Below are positions 23,102-31,450 of a DNA stretch of 32,567 nt, one piece after another. Made by a program: the position numbers and the translations under genes. Source of the DNA: Alphaproteobacteria bacterium. GTDB taxonomy: Bacteria; Pseudomonadota; Alphaproteobacteria; GCA-2731375. The first letter of the stretch is position 1. Each line of letters starts with the position of its first letter. The notes under the pieces are model-generated. The model ran no database searches. It saw only the letters and a program-made list of their open reading frames with translations, and was not told the DNA's origin. The stretch covers positions 7,559 through 40,125 of the forward strand of contig JASLMY010000014.1 in the NCBI GenBank assembly GCA_030746295.1. The letters are read 5' to 3'.

Positions 23102-24055
23102 TCACTTGCCGGTTCGCCGTCCGCCGCTGGCCGAGCCGCTCTTCACGCTTCGGCCGCTGGCGGCATAGCTGCTGGTGCGCCGCAAGCTCGAGCCGGATTT
23201 GCCGCTCGAATAGGCCGAGGCGCGCTTCACCATGTCGCCGGGCTTGCGGCTGGCGACGTTGCCATAGGTGGAGAGCCGCTTCTGGCTCTTGAGCGGCGCG
23301 TAGGAACGCTTCGGCTTGACCGTCGGGTTGGCCCGTCTGGCGTCGCTCCAGCGTTGATTGTCCGCGCGGCTGCCGTAGTAGTTGCGCCCGACGTCGTTGT
23401 AGTAGGACCAGGGACGGCCGCCATACCAGCTGTTGTAGTAGTAGGGCGAGCCCGTGAAGAACATGCTTCGGTAGGGCGAGAAGCCCGCGAACCAGACCCA
23501 ATAGAGGCCGCTCGGGCCGCTCGACCAATGGCCGTAGCGGGGGTTGCCGACGAGATAGGAGCCGGCCCCTTCCTTTGGCTTCGCCGTCTTCTTGTCGACA
23601 TTGAGGCGCGGCAGCTTGCCGTCCGACAGATCCGCCAGGACGTTGGCCACGTCGACAAGGGAATCGTCGAAAACTTGGGGATCGGCCTCGGCCGCGATCC
23701 GAACCAGCTCCTCCAGGCTCTGGTCGGCGTCTTTTTCGTTGTCGACCTCGAGCTTCACCTTCGCCAGGCGCTCTTTCAGCGACTTGAACGCCTGGCCTTC
23801 CGCGGTGCCTTCCTTGCCGAACTGCGCCGCCAGCTCGGCCATCTTCGGGCGGTCCTCGGCCAGCGCCACGGCATAGGCCTGGACCACGCGAGCATGGCGA
23901 AGCTTGCCCTCCTTCAGGCTCTTGTCGAGCGTCGCCATGCTGGCGAGGGTTTCGCGGTGGGCGTCGCTGACCAGTTTTCCGTAGTCCTCGCCGCAGCCGA
24001 CGAGAAAGACGAGCAACAGGACCGAAAGGAACCGAATCACTATTCCAGACTTCAT
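23102..24055 (-). CDS. Lipoprotein with Tyr/Trp/Gly-rich middle and basic tail
   Basis: 317 residues. A lipoprotein signal ends in LVGC, so Cys21 is the predicted lipidation site and the protein is membrane-anchored in the periplasm. Residues about 25-135 are helical and charged. About 150-235 is very rich in Tyr, Trp, Gly and Ser (for example SPYYYNSWYGGRPWSYYND). About 240-317 is a basic Ser/Lys/Arg/Gly tail with no acidic cluster, probably disordered. No known catalytic motif is visible. The ATG at 24055 has GGAG five bases upstream; a GTG two codons earlier also exists. It is first in the unit with DUF350 and the spermidine-synthase-like gene. The aromatic and basic regions could bind wall polymers, LPS or anionic lipid; this is a guess. 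Confidence 0.75.
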   Translation of the reverse strand: MKSGIVIRFLSVLLLVFLVGCGEDYGKLVSDAHRETLASMATLDKSLKEGKLRHARVVQAYAVALAEDRPKMAELAAQFGKEGTAEGQAFKSLKERLAKVKLEVDNEKDADQSLEELVRIAAEADPQVFDDSLVDVANVLADLSDGKLPRLNVDKKTAKPKEGAGSYLVGNPRYGHWSSGPSGLYWVWFAGFSPYRSMFFTGSPYYYNSWYGGRPWSYYNDVGRNYYGSRADNQRWSDARRANPTVKPKRSYAPLKSQKRLSTYGNVASRKPGDMVKRASAYSSGKSGSSLRRTSSYAASGRSVKSGSASGGRRTGK

Positions 24056-24297
24056 TCCCACTCCGACGTTCCGGCTACATGCGTCGCAGCAGGACGGGGC
24101 CCCCTACGACGCCTTTCCGGCGGACGAAGACATCGATCTTGTCGGCGGCGGCCGGCCTCCCCCGCGTCGTCGCGAATATCCTAGCACAAGCTCTCGTCAC
24201 CGCCATGCCCGAAGCATCCGAGGCCGGCAAGCGCTTGAATTCGGGGTGCCGTCTACCTAGCCTCGACGGCATGGGTGCGCTCGGGGGGACGGATCGC

Positions 24298-24855
24298 ATG
24301 GAATTTATCAAGGACAAGCTTCGCCCGATGTTGATCTTGTTGGGCGCGGTCTGGGCGGTCGAGGCCGTCAACCTCGTCCTCGGCCATGGCCTGACGGTCT
24401 GGGGCATCCTGCCGAGAAGCCTCGGCGGCATCGTCGGCATTCCGTTGGCGCCCTTCATTCACGCCAGCTTTCTGCACGCGCTATCGAACACGCTGCCGCT
24501 GCTGATCCTGGGTGGCCTGACCCTGACCGCGGGCGAGCGGCGCTTCTGGTCCATCACCGTCGGCATCGTCGTCCTGTCCGGCCTCTTGGTCTGGCTCTTC
24601 GCCCGCGGTGCCTACCACGTCGGCGCCAGCGGCTTGATCTTCGGCTATTTCGGCGCCCTGCTGGCCCGCGCCTTCGTCGAGCGGAACGTCGTCTCGGTCA
24701 TCGTCGCGACCGGCGTCGTGGTCTTGTATGGCGGGCTCATCTGGGGCGTCCTGCCGACCCGAAGCCATATCTCCTTCGAAGCGCATTTATTCGGCCTGGT
24801 CGCGGGCATCGTGGTCGTCTGGTTCGGCGGCAGATCCGAAAGGGCAGGGGGGTGA
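24298..24855 (+). CDS. Rhomboid-family intramembrane serine protease
   Basis: 185 residues with six hydrophobic segments. The rhomboid elements are present: HASFLHALSNTLPLL (55-69) with the structural His and oxyanion Asn64, GASG (109-112) with nucleophile Ser111, and His163 in SFEAHLFGLVAG as the general base. These proteases cut membrane proteins within or next to their helices. The ATG at 24298 follows a GGGGGGAC purine run at nine bases; an in-frame ATG nine codons upstream is the main alternative, and the longer open frame back to 24079 looks non-coding. It is divergent from the lipoprotein gene, so any role in that system is unproven. The substrate is unknown. Confidence 0.85.
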   Translation: MEFIKDKLRPMLILLGAVWAVEAVNLVLGHGLTVWGILPRSLGGIVGIPLAPFIHASFLHALSNTLPLLILGGLTLTAGERRFWSITVGIVVLSGLLVWLFARGAYHVGASGLIFGYFGALLARAFVERNVVSVIVATGVVVLYGGLIWGVLPTRSHISFEAHLFGLVAGIVVVWFGGRSERAGG

Positions 24856-24964
24856 CCCCCGTCCTTGAATCGGCAGACCGTTGACCCCTATCATTTGCCG
24901 AGCCGCCGCATTTGCCGCGTCGTCAACTCGGGCCACCTAGACGCCCTAGCGCGGAGCATCTTGG

Positions 24965-25561
24965 ATGAAGCAGTTTGAGGATTTCCTCCAGGCCTTCGAG
25001 CAGGCGGCCTCGGAGCCGGCGCGGCGCGAAATCGAAGCGGCTCTCTGGAAGACCTACGGTGTCGAGCGGGCGATCTACATGACCGACCTGTCGGGCTTCT
25101 CGAGCCTGACCCAAAGCCACGGGATCGTCCATTACCTGGCCTTGATCCGGCGCATGCGCGCCATCGCCCGGCCGATCATCGAGGCACATGGCGGGCGCGT
25201 CGTGAAGTTCGAGGCCGACAACTGCTTCGCGGTCTTCCCGGCGCCGACGGCGGCGGCGCGGGCCGCGATCGCGGTCAATCTCGACTGTCGCGCGAAGGGG
25301 CTGATGGACGTGTCTGGCGAGCACTCGATCGTCTGCGCCGGCATCGATTATGGGCCGATGCTGAGCCTCGACGAGGAGGACTTCTTCGGCGACCCCGTCA
25401 ACGTCGCCAGCAAGCTCGGCGAGGACATCGCCGAGCCCGGCGAGATCCTGGTCACCGGCCGCGCGCTGGAAGACCTGGACGGGGTGAGCGCCAGCATCGG
25501 CGAGACCCGCCGCTTCTCGGTCGGCGGCATCGAGGTGACGGCGCGGCAACTGCTCTACTGA
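24965..25561 (+). CDS. Class III adenylate/guanylate cyclase domain protein with altered motifs
   Basis: 198 residues, essentially a single class III cyclase homology domain after a 30-residue helix. The first metal Asp41 is in YMTDLSGFSSLTQ. The second metal region reads VKFEADNCFAVF (80-91): Asp85 is kept, but the usual Gly-Asp is Ala-Asp. Lys81 sits close to the base-selecting site. The last motif is FGDPVNVASKLGE (141-153): Asn146 is present, but the transition-state Arg position is Lys150. So metal and substrate residues are partly conserved and activity is uncertain. The ATG has GGAG eight bases upstream. No sensor domain is attached. It stands alone, 63 bases before the flavin reductase gene. 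Confidence 0.8.
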   Translation: MKQFEDFLQAFEQAASEPARREIEAALWKTYGVERAIYMTDLSGFSSLTQSHGIVHYLALIRRMRAIARPIIEAHGGRVVKFEADNCFAVFPAPTAAARAAIAVNLDCRAKGLMDVSGEHSIVCAGIDYGPMLSLDEEDFFGDPVNVASKLGEDIAEPGEILVTGRALEDLDGVSASIGETRRFSVGGIEVTARQLLY

Positions 25562-25624
25562 CGGGGTTTGCGGCCGCTGTCGGGGTGAGTTGACAAGCCG
25601 CGGCCAAGGCCCCAACCATGCGCC

Positions 25625-27571
25625 ATGGCACCGTTTCCCGAGCTCTTCCGCCCCGGACGCATCGGTACGCTCGAGGTTCCCAACCGCATCGTCTTCGCGG
25701 CCACGAGCTCCGAGCTGGCGCAAGCCGACGGCTCGGTCGGCGACGACATGGTCGAGTTCTATGCCGAGCGGGGCCGCGGCGGGGCCGGCCTGATCGTGGT
25801 CGAGGCCACCTATGTCGAGCAGGAAGGCAAGCGCCTGCGGCACAACGCCATGCTGCACGAGGATCGCCTGATCCCGGGCATGGCCAAGCTGGTCGGCGCC
25901 GTGCACGGCACCGGTGCCAAGATCGCCTTGCAGTTGAACCACGGCGGCCGCGAGAGCATTCCCGCGGTCTCGGGCTCAGTGCCGCTCGCACCCTCGCCGC
26001 TGCCTTCGGGCTTCACCGCCGTGGGCGAGGCCGTGGTGCCGCAAGAGCTGACCCTGGCCGAGATCGAGCGGATCATCGGGCGCTTCGCCGAGGCGGCCCG
26101 GCGGGCCCGTGAGGCCGGCTACGACGGGGTCGAGATTCATGGCGCCCACGGCTATCTGGTCGGCCAGTTCCTGTCGCCGGCCTGCAACAAGCGCGAGGAC
26201 CGCTATGGCCACGATACGGCCGGGCGGGCCCGCTTCGGCGTCGACCTCGTCCGCGCCATCAAGGAACGGGCGGGCGCCGACTATCCCGTGATCTTCAGGA
26301 TGAACGGCCGCGACCACGTGCCGGGCGGGCTGGAGCTCGAGGAGGCGGTCGAGATCGCCACTTTGCTGGAGGCGGCCGGTGCCGATTCGGTCAGCATCTC
26401 GGGCGGCCTGCACGCCTCGCGTCCCTACATGATTATCCCGGGCATGGCGGTCGGCCGCGGCTGCTATCGGGACTCCAGCGCTGCCGTGCGCGCGCGGGTC
26501 GGCGTGCCGGTGATGACCGTCGGCCGGATCAACACGCCGGCGCTGGCGGACGAGATCCTGGGCCGCTCGGAGGCCGACTTCATCTGCCTCAGCCGCGCCC
26601 TGATCGCCGATCCCTACTTTCCCCGGAAAGCCGAGGCCGGCCAGCCCGAGCGGATCGCGCCCTGCATCGCCTGCAACGAGTGCATCGCCACCGTGCATCT
26701 TCACAAGGGCCTCGCCTGCACCGTCAACCCGATGGTCAGCCGCGAGCTGGCGCTGAAGCCGCTGCTCGCCAGGGAGGCAACGGCCAAGCGGGTCGCCGTC
26801 ATCGGCGGCGGTGCCGCCGGCATGGCGGCGGCGATCACCGCGGCGGAGCGGGGCCACGACGTGCATCTCTTCGAGAAGGGTCCCGAGCTCGGCGGCCAGC
26901 TCAGCCTGGCGCACCAACCGCCGCACCGCGAGGAGATCCGGAACCTGCTCGGCTTCTTCCGCGCCGAGGTCGCGCGGCTCGACATCGACGTCACTTTGGA
27001 CACGGCGCCGACGGCCGAGACGGTCCGCGCGCTGGAGGCGGATGCCGTCGTCGTCGCCATCGGTGCCGAGCCGGTGGCACCGGACGTTCCGGGCGCCGCG
27101 CTGCCGGTGGTGCTGCTCGGCTGGCGCGTGCTGGCGGGGCAGGAGCGGCCGGGGCGGAACTGCGTCGTCGTCGGCGGTGGCCTGGTCGGGGTGGAGGTCG
27201 CCGATCTGTTGGCCGATCGGGGTGGGAACGTCGTCCTGGTGGCCCGCTCGGCGCTGTTGAAGAAGGCGGTCCACGCCGACCGGGTCCACTATCTCGACAG
27301 AATGGAGGCCCTGGGCGTGGAGGTGATGACCGAGACGCAGGTCTTGGAAATCCGGCCGCGACAAGTCGTGCTGCGACCGGCCGAGCGACTGCGCCGCACC
27401 CTCGACGACGTCGACAACGTCATCTATTGCACCGGCTATCGGCGGCGCGAGGACGAGGCCCAATGCTACGGCGCGCTCGGCGTGCCGGTGCACTACGTCG
27501 GCGACGTTCTCGGCTCGCGCAAGTTCTTCCAGGCCATCGAGGAAGGCACGCTGGCGGCGCTCGAGATCTAG
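25625..27571 (+). CDS. OYE-family FMN/FAD/4Fe-4S oxidoreductase (2,4-dienoyl-CoA reductase type)
   Basis: 648 residues. The N-terminal TIM barrel (about 1-335) is of the old-yellow-enzyme type and binds FMN. Cys347, Cys350, Cys353 and Cys365 (C-x2-C-x2-C-x11-C) hold a 4Fe-4S cluster, with spacing close to trimethylamine dehydrogenase and BaiCD/BaiH-like enzymes rather than E. coli FadH (x2, x3, x11). The C-terminal part has two dinucleotide folds: GGGAAG (394-399) for FAD and GGGLVG (517-522) for NAD(P)H. Electrons run from NAD(P)H through FAD and Fe-S to FMN to reduce an activated double bond. The substrate is not evident. It converges with a class III CoA-transferase, 37 bases between stops. 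Confidence 0.88.
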   Translation: MAPFPELFRPGRIGTLEVPNRIVFAATSSELAQADGSVGDDMVEFYAERGRGGAGLIVVEATYVEQEGKRLRHNAMLHEDRLIPGMAKLVGAVHGTGAKIALQLNHGGRESIPAVSGSVPLAPSPLPSGFTAVGEAVVPQELTLAEIERIIGRFAEAARRAREAGYDGVEIHGAHGYLVGQFLSPACNKREDRYGHDTAGRARFGVDLVRAIKERAGADYPVIFRMNGRDHVPGGLELEEAVEIATLLEAAGADSVSISGGLHASRPYMIIPGMAVGRGCYRDSSAAVRARVGVPVMTVGRINTPALADEILGRSEADFICLSRALIADPYFPRKAEAGQPERIAPCIACNECIATVHLHKGLACTVNPMVSRELALKPLLAREATAKRVAVIGGGAAGMAAAITAAERGHDVHLFEKGPELGGQLSLAHQPPHREEIRNLLGFFRAEVARLDIDVTLDTAPTAETVRALEADAVVVAIGAEPVAPDVPGAALPVVLLGWRVLAGQERPGRNCVVVGGGLVGVEVADLLADRGGNVVLVARSALLKKAVHADRVHYLDRMEALGVEVMTETQVLEIRPRQVVLRPAERLRRTLDDVDNVIYCTGYRRREDEAQCYGALGVPVHYVGDVLGSRKFFQAIEEGTLAALEI

Positions 27572-27608
27572 CAGGGAGCCAGGCTTTTCAGGGCGCCGCG
27601 CCTCCGCC

Positions 27609-28811
27609 CTAGATGATGCCGTCGTCGGCGAGCCGGGCGAGCTCGTCGGCGGACTTGTGCAAGAGGCCGCCGTAGATTTCTTTGTTGTGCCGGCCGATCT
27701 CGGGGCCGGTGCTGTCGATGCGGCCGGGCGTGCCCATCAGCTTCGGCACGACGCCGGGCATGGTCAGCGGCTCGTCCGGGCCGTCGGCCACGGCGACGAA
27801 GCTCTCGCGGGCCTGATAGTGCGGGTCCGCCGCGATGTCCCGGGCCGTGTAGATGCCGCCGAAGGGCACGTTGGCGGCCACCAGCACGCGCTCGACCTCG
27901 GCGAAGTCCCGGTCGCCGACCCAATCGGCCAGCAGCCGCTCCAGCTCGTCGGCGCGCGCGATCCGCTCGCGGCTGACGGCGTAGCGTGGGTCGTCGGCCA
28001 AATCCCGCCGCTCCATCGCGGCGGCGAGCCGCCGCCAGACCGTGTCGCCGCCGGCGGCGATCAGTAAGAAGCGGCCGTCCTTGGTCTCGAAGGTGCCGGC
28101 CGGCGAAAAGCCGGGGTTGCGGTTGCCGGCACGCTCTCTGATCTCGCCGGTGGCCAGGAACTTGGGCAACAGTTCGACGGTGATCCGAAAGGTCGGCTCG
28201 TAGAGCGCCAGGTCGATCATCTGGCCCTCGCCGCCGCGCGCGTCGCGCTGAAAAAGCGCCAGCATCGCCGCGTAGGCGGCGAAGGTGCCGGTGTTGTAGT
28301 CGGCGGTAGGGAAGGCGGGCCGGACCGGATAGCGGTCGGGAAAGCCGGTCGGATACATGTAGCCGGAAAAGCCGAGCGCGATCCGGTCGTAGCCAGAACG
28401 CTTGGCATAGGGCCCGGTCTGGCCGTAGCCCGAGACCCGGACCATGATCAGCCGCGGGTTGAGCCGGTGCAAGTCGTCCCACCCCAGGCCCCATTTCTCG
28501 AGCGTGCCGGGAGTGAAATTCTCGATTAGGACGTCCGCCAGGCGGACGAGATCGCGCAGGATCTCCTGGCCGGCCGCGAGACGCAGGTTGAGGGTCACGG
28601 ACTTCTTGTTGCGCGCCTCGATCCGCCAGTTGAGCGGCCGGCCCGCCTGCCCGTCGGTCGGCGTGCCACGCAGGGCATCGCCGCTTCCCGGCTGCTCGAC
28701 CTTGATGACCTCGGCGCCGAAGTCGCCCAGTAAGGTGGCGCCGAAGGGCCCGGCGATGAGCGTGCCGATGTCGAGAACCCGAATGCCCGATAGCGGTAGC
28801 GTTGCGTTCAT
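27609..28811 (-). CDS. Class III CoA-transferase (CaiB/BaiF family)
   Basis: 400 residues, the normal length for formyl-CoA transferase-like enzymes that move CoA between carboxylic acids. It begins LPLSGIRVLDIGTLIAGPFG with the typical N-terminal CoA-binding segment, followed by FGAEVIKVEQPGSGD (31-45) and NKKSVTLNL (68-76). The catalytic Asp171 lies in TADYNTGTFAAY, and GGEGQMIDLALYE is the next family motif. The ATG at 28811 gives the family start; the frame is open for about 147 further codons upstream, but that part overlaps the Fic-like gene in antisense and looks Arg-rich. The acyl substrate is unknown. It is divergent from the Fic-like gene. Confidence 0.9.
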   Translation of the reverse strand: MNATLPLSGIRVLDIGTLIAGPFGATLLGDFGAEVIKVEQPGSGDALRGTPTDGQAGRPLNWRIEARNKKSVTLNLRLAAGQEILRDLVRLADVLIENFTPGTLEKWGLGWDDLHRLNPRLIMVRVSGYGQTGPYAKRSGYDRIALGFSGYMYPTGFPDRYPVRPAFPTADYNTGTFAAYAAMLALFQRDARGGEGQMIDLALYEPTFRITVELLPKFLATGEIRERAGNRNPGFSPAGTFETKDGRFLLIAAGGDTVWRRLAAAMERRDLADDPRYAVSRERIARADELERLLADWVGDRDFAEVERVLVAANVPFGGIYTARDIAADPHYQARESFVAVADGPDEPLTMPGVVPKLMGTPGRIDSTGPEIGRHNKEIYGGLLHKSADELARLADDGII

Positions 28812-28862
28812 GTCGCCCAACTCGCCTCGAAAAAGAGATGCCGTACCTCGCACCCGGGCTGA

Positions 28863-28889
28863 GTATCGCCGCCGGCCGCCGCCCGATAC
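28863..28889. promoter_or_regulatory. Inverted repeat between divergent genes
   Basis: GTATCG (28863-28868) and CGATAC (28884-28889) form a perfect 6-bp inverted repeat with a 15-base GC-rich spacer, in the 152-base gap between the CoA-transferase and the Fic-like gene. It could be an operator acting on both genes, but such short arms also arise by chance. Confidence 0.25.
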
Positions 28890-28963
28890 AAGGTCGGTGC
28901 CCCGTCTTTCGCCGGAAACCGGAATCGGGCACTCTGCGCCCGCAATCGATGCCGCCGGAAACC

Positions 28964-30415
28964 ATGACTTCGGAACGCCAACCCCGTCTCGCCAGCCTGC
29001 TACGGGCGCCGCTCTACGACCGCTTGGACGAGGTGGCGGCGCGCCTCGCGGCTGAGCCGGGGCTTCGCGACAAGCTGCTGGAGACGCCATCGGGCGACGC
29101 CTTCCGCGCGGCCTTTCGCGAGCTGGCGGAAGGCTTCGGGCTGTCGATCGACTGGCCGGATTTCGACCGCCACGTGGCGCTGCTGCTCGAGGTCGACGAG
29201 CCCTATTACTTCGCCAACCCGCAAGTCGGCTTCTCGCTTCGGGACTTCTCATTGCCGATCAGGCTGCGGATCGTGGTCGGCTGGCTGGTGAGCCAAATCG
29301 CCGCGTGGTTCGACACCCAGCCCCTCTATCGGTGCCGCTGGTGGCCATGGCCGGGCCGGCGCGAACCTTCACCACCTGCCGCCGAGGCTTGTGGCGCGAC
29401 GGCGGCGCCAACGGTACGCGACTACTCGGCTGCGGAGCGGCAAGCCATGCAGGCGGCCTTCGACGTACTGGGCGACGAGACCTGGCGCTTGCACGTCGAT
29501 TGGGAGGACCAGGAATACGGGCCGCTGGTCTACGACCTCTGCAAGCATAACGACGGCGCCGGCGACGTCGGCTATCTGGAGAGCATTTTGGAAGGGCACG
29601 CCTTCACCGCCGCATCGCTCGGCACGCGGATCGACGGCCGCTCCTTCCGCGGGCTCCATCGCGCCTGCACCGGCTACATGACCGATCGCCATTGGCAGTA
29701 CCAAACCAGCGTCCGCGAGCTCTGGCGGCCCAAGGACTGGGCCGACGCCGACCTCTACGACGACATCGAGCCGGAACATCTCAGGCTCGCCAAGTTCCGC
29801 GCTTACGAAGTGCTGGCCATGAAGCAGGCGCTCTTCAAGGACAGGGACGCCTTTGCGCGGAAGTACCCGCTCTTCGCCGCCTTCATGCAGCGCAAGCTCG
29901 CCGGGGCCCGGTTGACGGCCGCGTTCCTCAATCGCGAGTTCCTGCGCTTCCGGGTCTGCTATTTCGATCGGCCCTATGACGGTGCCGACATCGCTCGCAA
30001 GGTCGACGAGCGCTTCCACCAGTTCTACGAGGCGGCGAGCGAGCTCGATGCGGAAAGGCGGCGGCTCGACGACGAGGCGGCTGACGGCGCGCGGCTGGCG
30101 GCGGTCGAGAACGAGCTCTTGCGCGAGATCGCGCGGTTGCACCGTTGGTGCGAATATCTCCGACCCTTCAACGAGGGCAACACCCGCTTCACCGTCATGA
30201 TCCTGGACAAGCTGCTGGTCGAGTTCGGCTTCCTGCCGGTCGTCCTGGCCCAGCGCAACGATGCGCTCTTCCGCTCCGACCGGGGCTGGCGCCGGTACAT
30301 CGTCGAGGGCATGCAGCGCACCCAAGCGATCCGTCGGCTCCACGCCCTAGGCGTACTGGACCACGTGCTTTCGCTGCAGCCGAACCGCGATCGCCGCCGC
30401 GCCGCCCGCGCCTAA
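28964..30415 (+). CDS. 483-residue protein with Fic-like C-terminal motif lacking the catalytic His
   Basis: No whole-length family is recognised. Near the C-terminus, residues 400-408 read RPFNEGNTR, followed by a hydrophobic helix (VMILDKLLVEFGFLPVVL). This matches the Fic motif H-P-F-x-E-G-N-x-R and its following helix, except that the catalytic His is Arg400 (codon CGA, 30161-30163). The Glu, Gly-Asn and final Arg used for nucleotide phosphates are kept. The N-terminal half (1-130) has PYYFANPQVGFSLRDFSLP and a hydrophobic stretch (about 100-118). A Pro/Ala-rich linker (about 128-150) leads to a helical middle part with many Trp, Tyr and Asp. The ATG at 28964 has GGAA close by; an ATG five codons earlier is possible. 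Its stop overlaps the glycosyltransferase stop by four bases. Confidence 0.65.
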   Translation: MTSERQPRLASLLRAPLYDRLDEVAARLAAEPGLRDKLLETPSGDAFRAAFRELAEGFGLSIDWPDFDRHVALLLEVDEPYYFANPQVGFSLRDFSLPIRLRIVVGWLVSQIAAWFDTQPLYRCRWWPWPGRREPSPPAAEACGATAAPTVRDYSAAERQAMQAAFDVLGDETWRLHVDWEDQEYGPLVYDLCKHNDGAGDVGYLESILEGHAFTAASLGTRIDGRSFRGLHRACTGYMTDRHWQYQTSVRELWRPKDWADADLYDDIEPEHLRLAKFRAYEVLAMKQALFKDRDAFARKYPLFAAFMQRKLAGARLTAAFLNREFLRFRVCYFDRPYDGADIARKVDERFHQFYEAASELDAERRRLDDEAADGARLAAVENELLREIARLHRWCEYLRPFNEGNTRFTVMILDKLLVEFGFLPVVLAQRNDALFRSDRGWRRYIVEGMQRTQAIRRLHALGVLDHVLSLQPNRDRRRAARA

Positions 30416-31347
30416 GTGGCGTCGGTCGACGGCAGCTTGTGGAATTCCGTCTGAAGGCCGAGAAGTGCCGCTGCACGGCCGGCGCCGGCGGTGATAGTCT
30501 GCAAGGCATCGATCCGGCGATGCGGGGGCCCCAGCGCGAAAAATAGAAGACGCGCGGTGCCGGGGACGATCCGAACCAGCGCGGCGTAGAGATTGCGGGC
30601 CAGGCTCGCCGGGCCCGGGTTCAGCTCGCGATCGATGCGGGTGAAGCGCCAGCCGATGGAAAAGCTCCGGCGTACGACCCAGGACGGCTTTAGGTGCTGG
30701 GGCGGCACCGACTCGTGCACGATCGCGGCATTCGACCAGACGATCCGGCCGCCGGCGGCCTTGAGGCGGCGGAAGAGATGGGCGTCCTCGCCGCCGCTGA
30801 GCGCGAGCCGGTCGTCGAAGCGCAGGCCCGCCTTGCGGGCGGCGGCGGTCCGCAACAGGGCGTTGCCGGTGTAGGCGACGCCGATCTCGTGGCCGTCCGG
30901 ATAGCGGCTGCGTTCGTAGAATCGACCCTTTCGCGCCCAGTCCGGCGGTGCCACTTCGAAGCGCGGCAGCACCGGGCCGCCGACGGCGTCGGCATCGCTG
31001 TCGCGGCATCGGTGCAGCAGCGCCTCTAGCCAACTGGGCTCCGGCACCTCGTCGTCGTCTATGAAGGCGACGAACTCGGCGTCGATGCAGGCTTCGAGGC
31101 CGCGGTTCCTGGCAAAGGAAATGCCGCGCCGCGGTTCCTCCAAATACAGAATGGGACCGTTCATCGTCGCCGCCATCTCGGCGATCACGGCGCGCACGGC
31201 AAAGCCCGAGCCCTCGGGATCGTTGTCGACGACGACGTAGCGGAGGTCCGGGGTCGGGCCCTCGAAGCGCAAGCCATTCAGCCCCGCCAGCAGGCGTCTT
31301 AGTCCCGCGGGTCGACCGAACGTGGCGATGGAGACGGCCACTTCCAT
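30412..31347 (-). CDS. Family 2 glycosyltransferase
   Basis: 311 residues, GT-A fold. It starts VAVSIATFGRPAGLRRLL, the usual first strand and helix, followed by VVVDND (a nucleotide-binding strand), RRGISFARNRGLE and the metal-binding DDD of FIDDDEVPEPSWL. A later GGEDAHLFRRL supplies the ED acid pair, and HES follows. The C-terminal part (about 240-311) is partly hydrophobic and may touch the inner membrane. GGAGGT eight bases before the ATG at 31347 is a very strong ribosome site and rules out the longer frame. It probably transfers a sugar from a nucleotide donor to a surface or lipid acceptor; donor and acceptor cannot be read from sequence. Confidence 0.88.
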   Translation of the reverse strand: MEVAVSIATFGRPAGLRRLLAGLNGLRFEGPTPDLRYVVVDNDPEGSGFAVRAVIAEMAATMNGPILYLEEPRRGISFARNRGLEACIDAEFVAFIDDDEVPEPSWLEALLHRCRDSDADAVGGPVLPRFEVAPPDWARKGRFYERSRYPDGHEIGVAYTGNALLRTAAARKAGLRFDDRLALSGGEDAHLFRRLKAAGGRIVWSNAAIVHESVPPQHLKPSWVVRRSFSIGWRFTRIDRELNPGPASLARNLYAALVRIVPGTARLLFFALGPPHRRIDALQTITAGAGRAAALLGLQTEFHKLPSTDAT

Positions 31348-31450
31348 GGCGCCCCACCTCCCTACTGCTCGCTTCGGACGCGACGAAAGCGCTTGTACAA
31401 CAGTTCGCGGGCCGAGCATACCAGATCGGCTGCGGACGGCGCCCGCCGGA

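Noticed and set aside
22160..24184. 674-residue open frame on the plus strand
   Set aside because: Lies antisense to the DUF350 and lipoprotein genes; rich in Asp, Gln, Arg and His as expected for a reverse-frame shadow in GC-rich DNA, with no recognisable domain.
25588..25624. TTGACA near 25591 as promoter of the flavin reductase
   Set aside because: No acceptable -10 at 16-18 bases, and the transcript would begin at or after the start codon.
25976..27493. 505-residue minus-strand open frame
   Set aside because: Antisense shadow of the flavin reductase, which has intact Fe-S and dinucleotide motifs.
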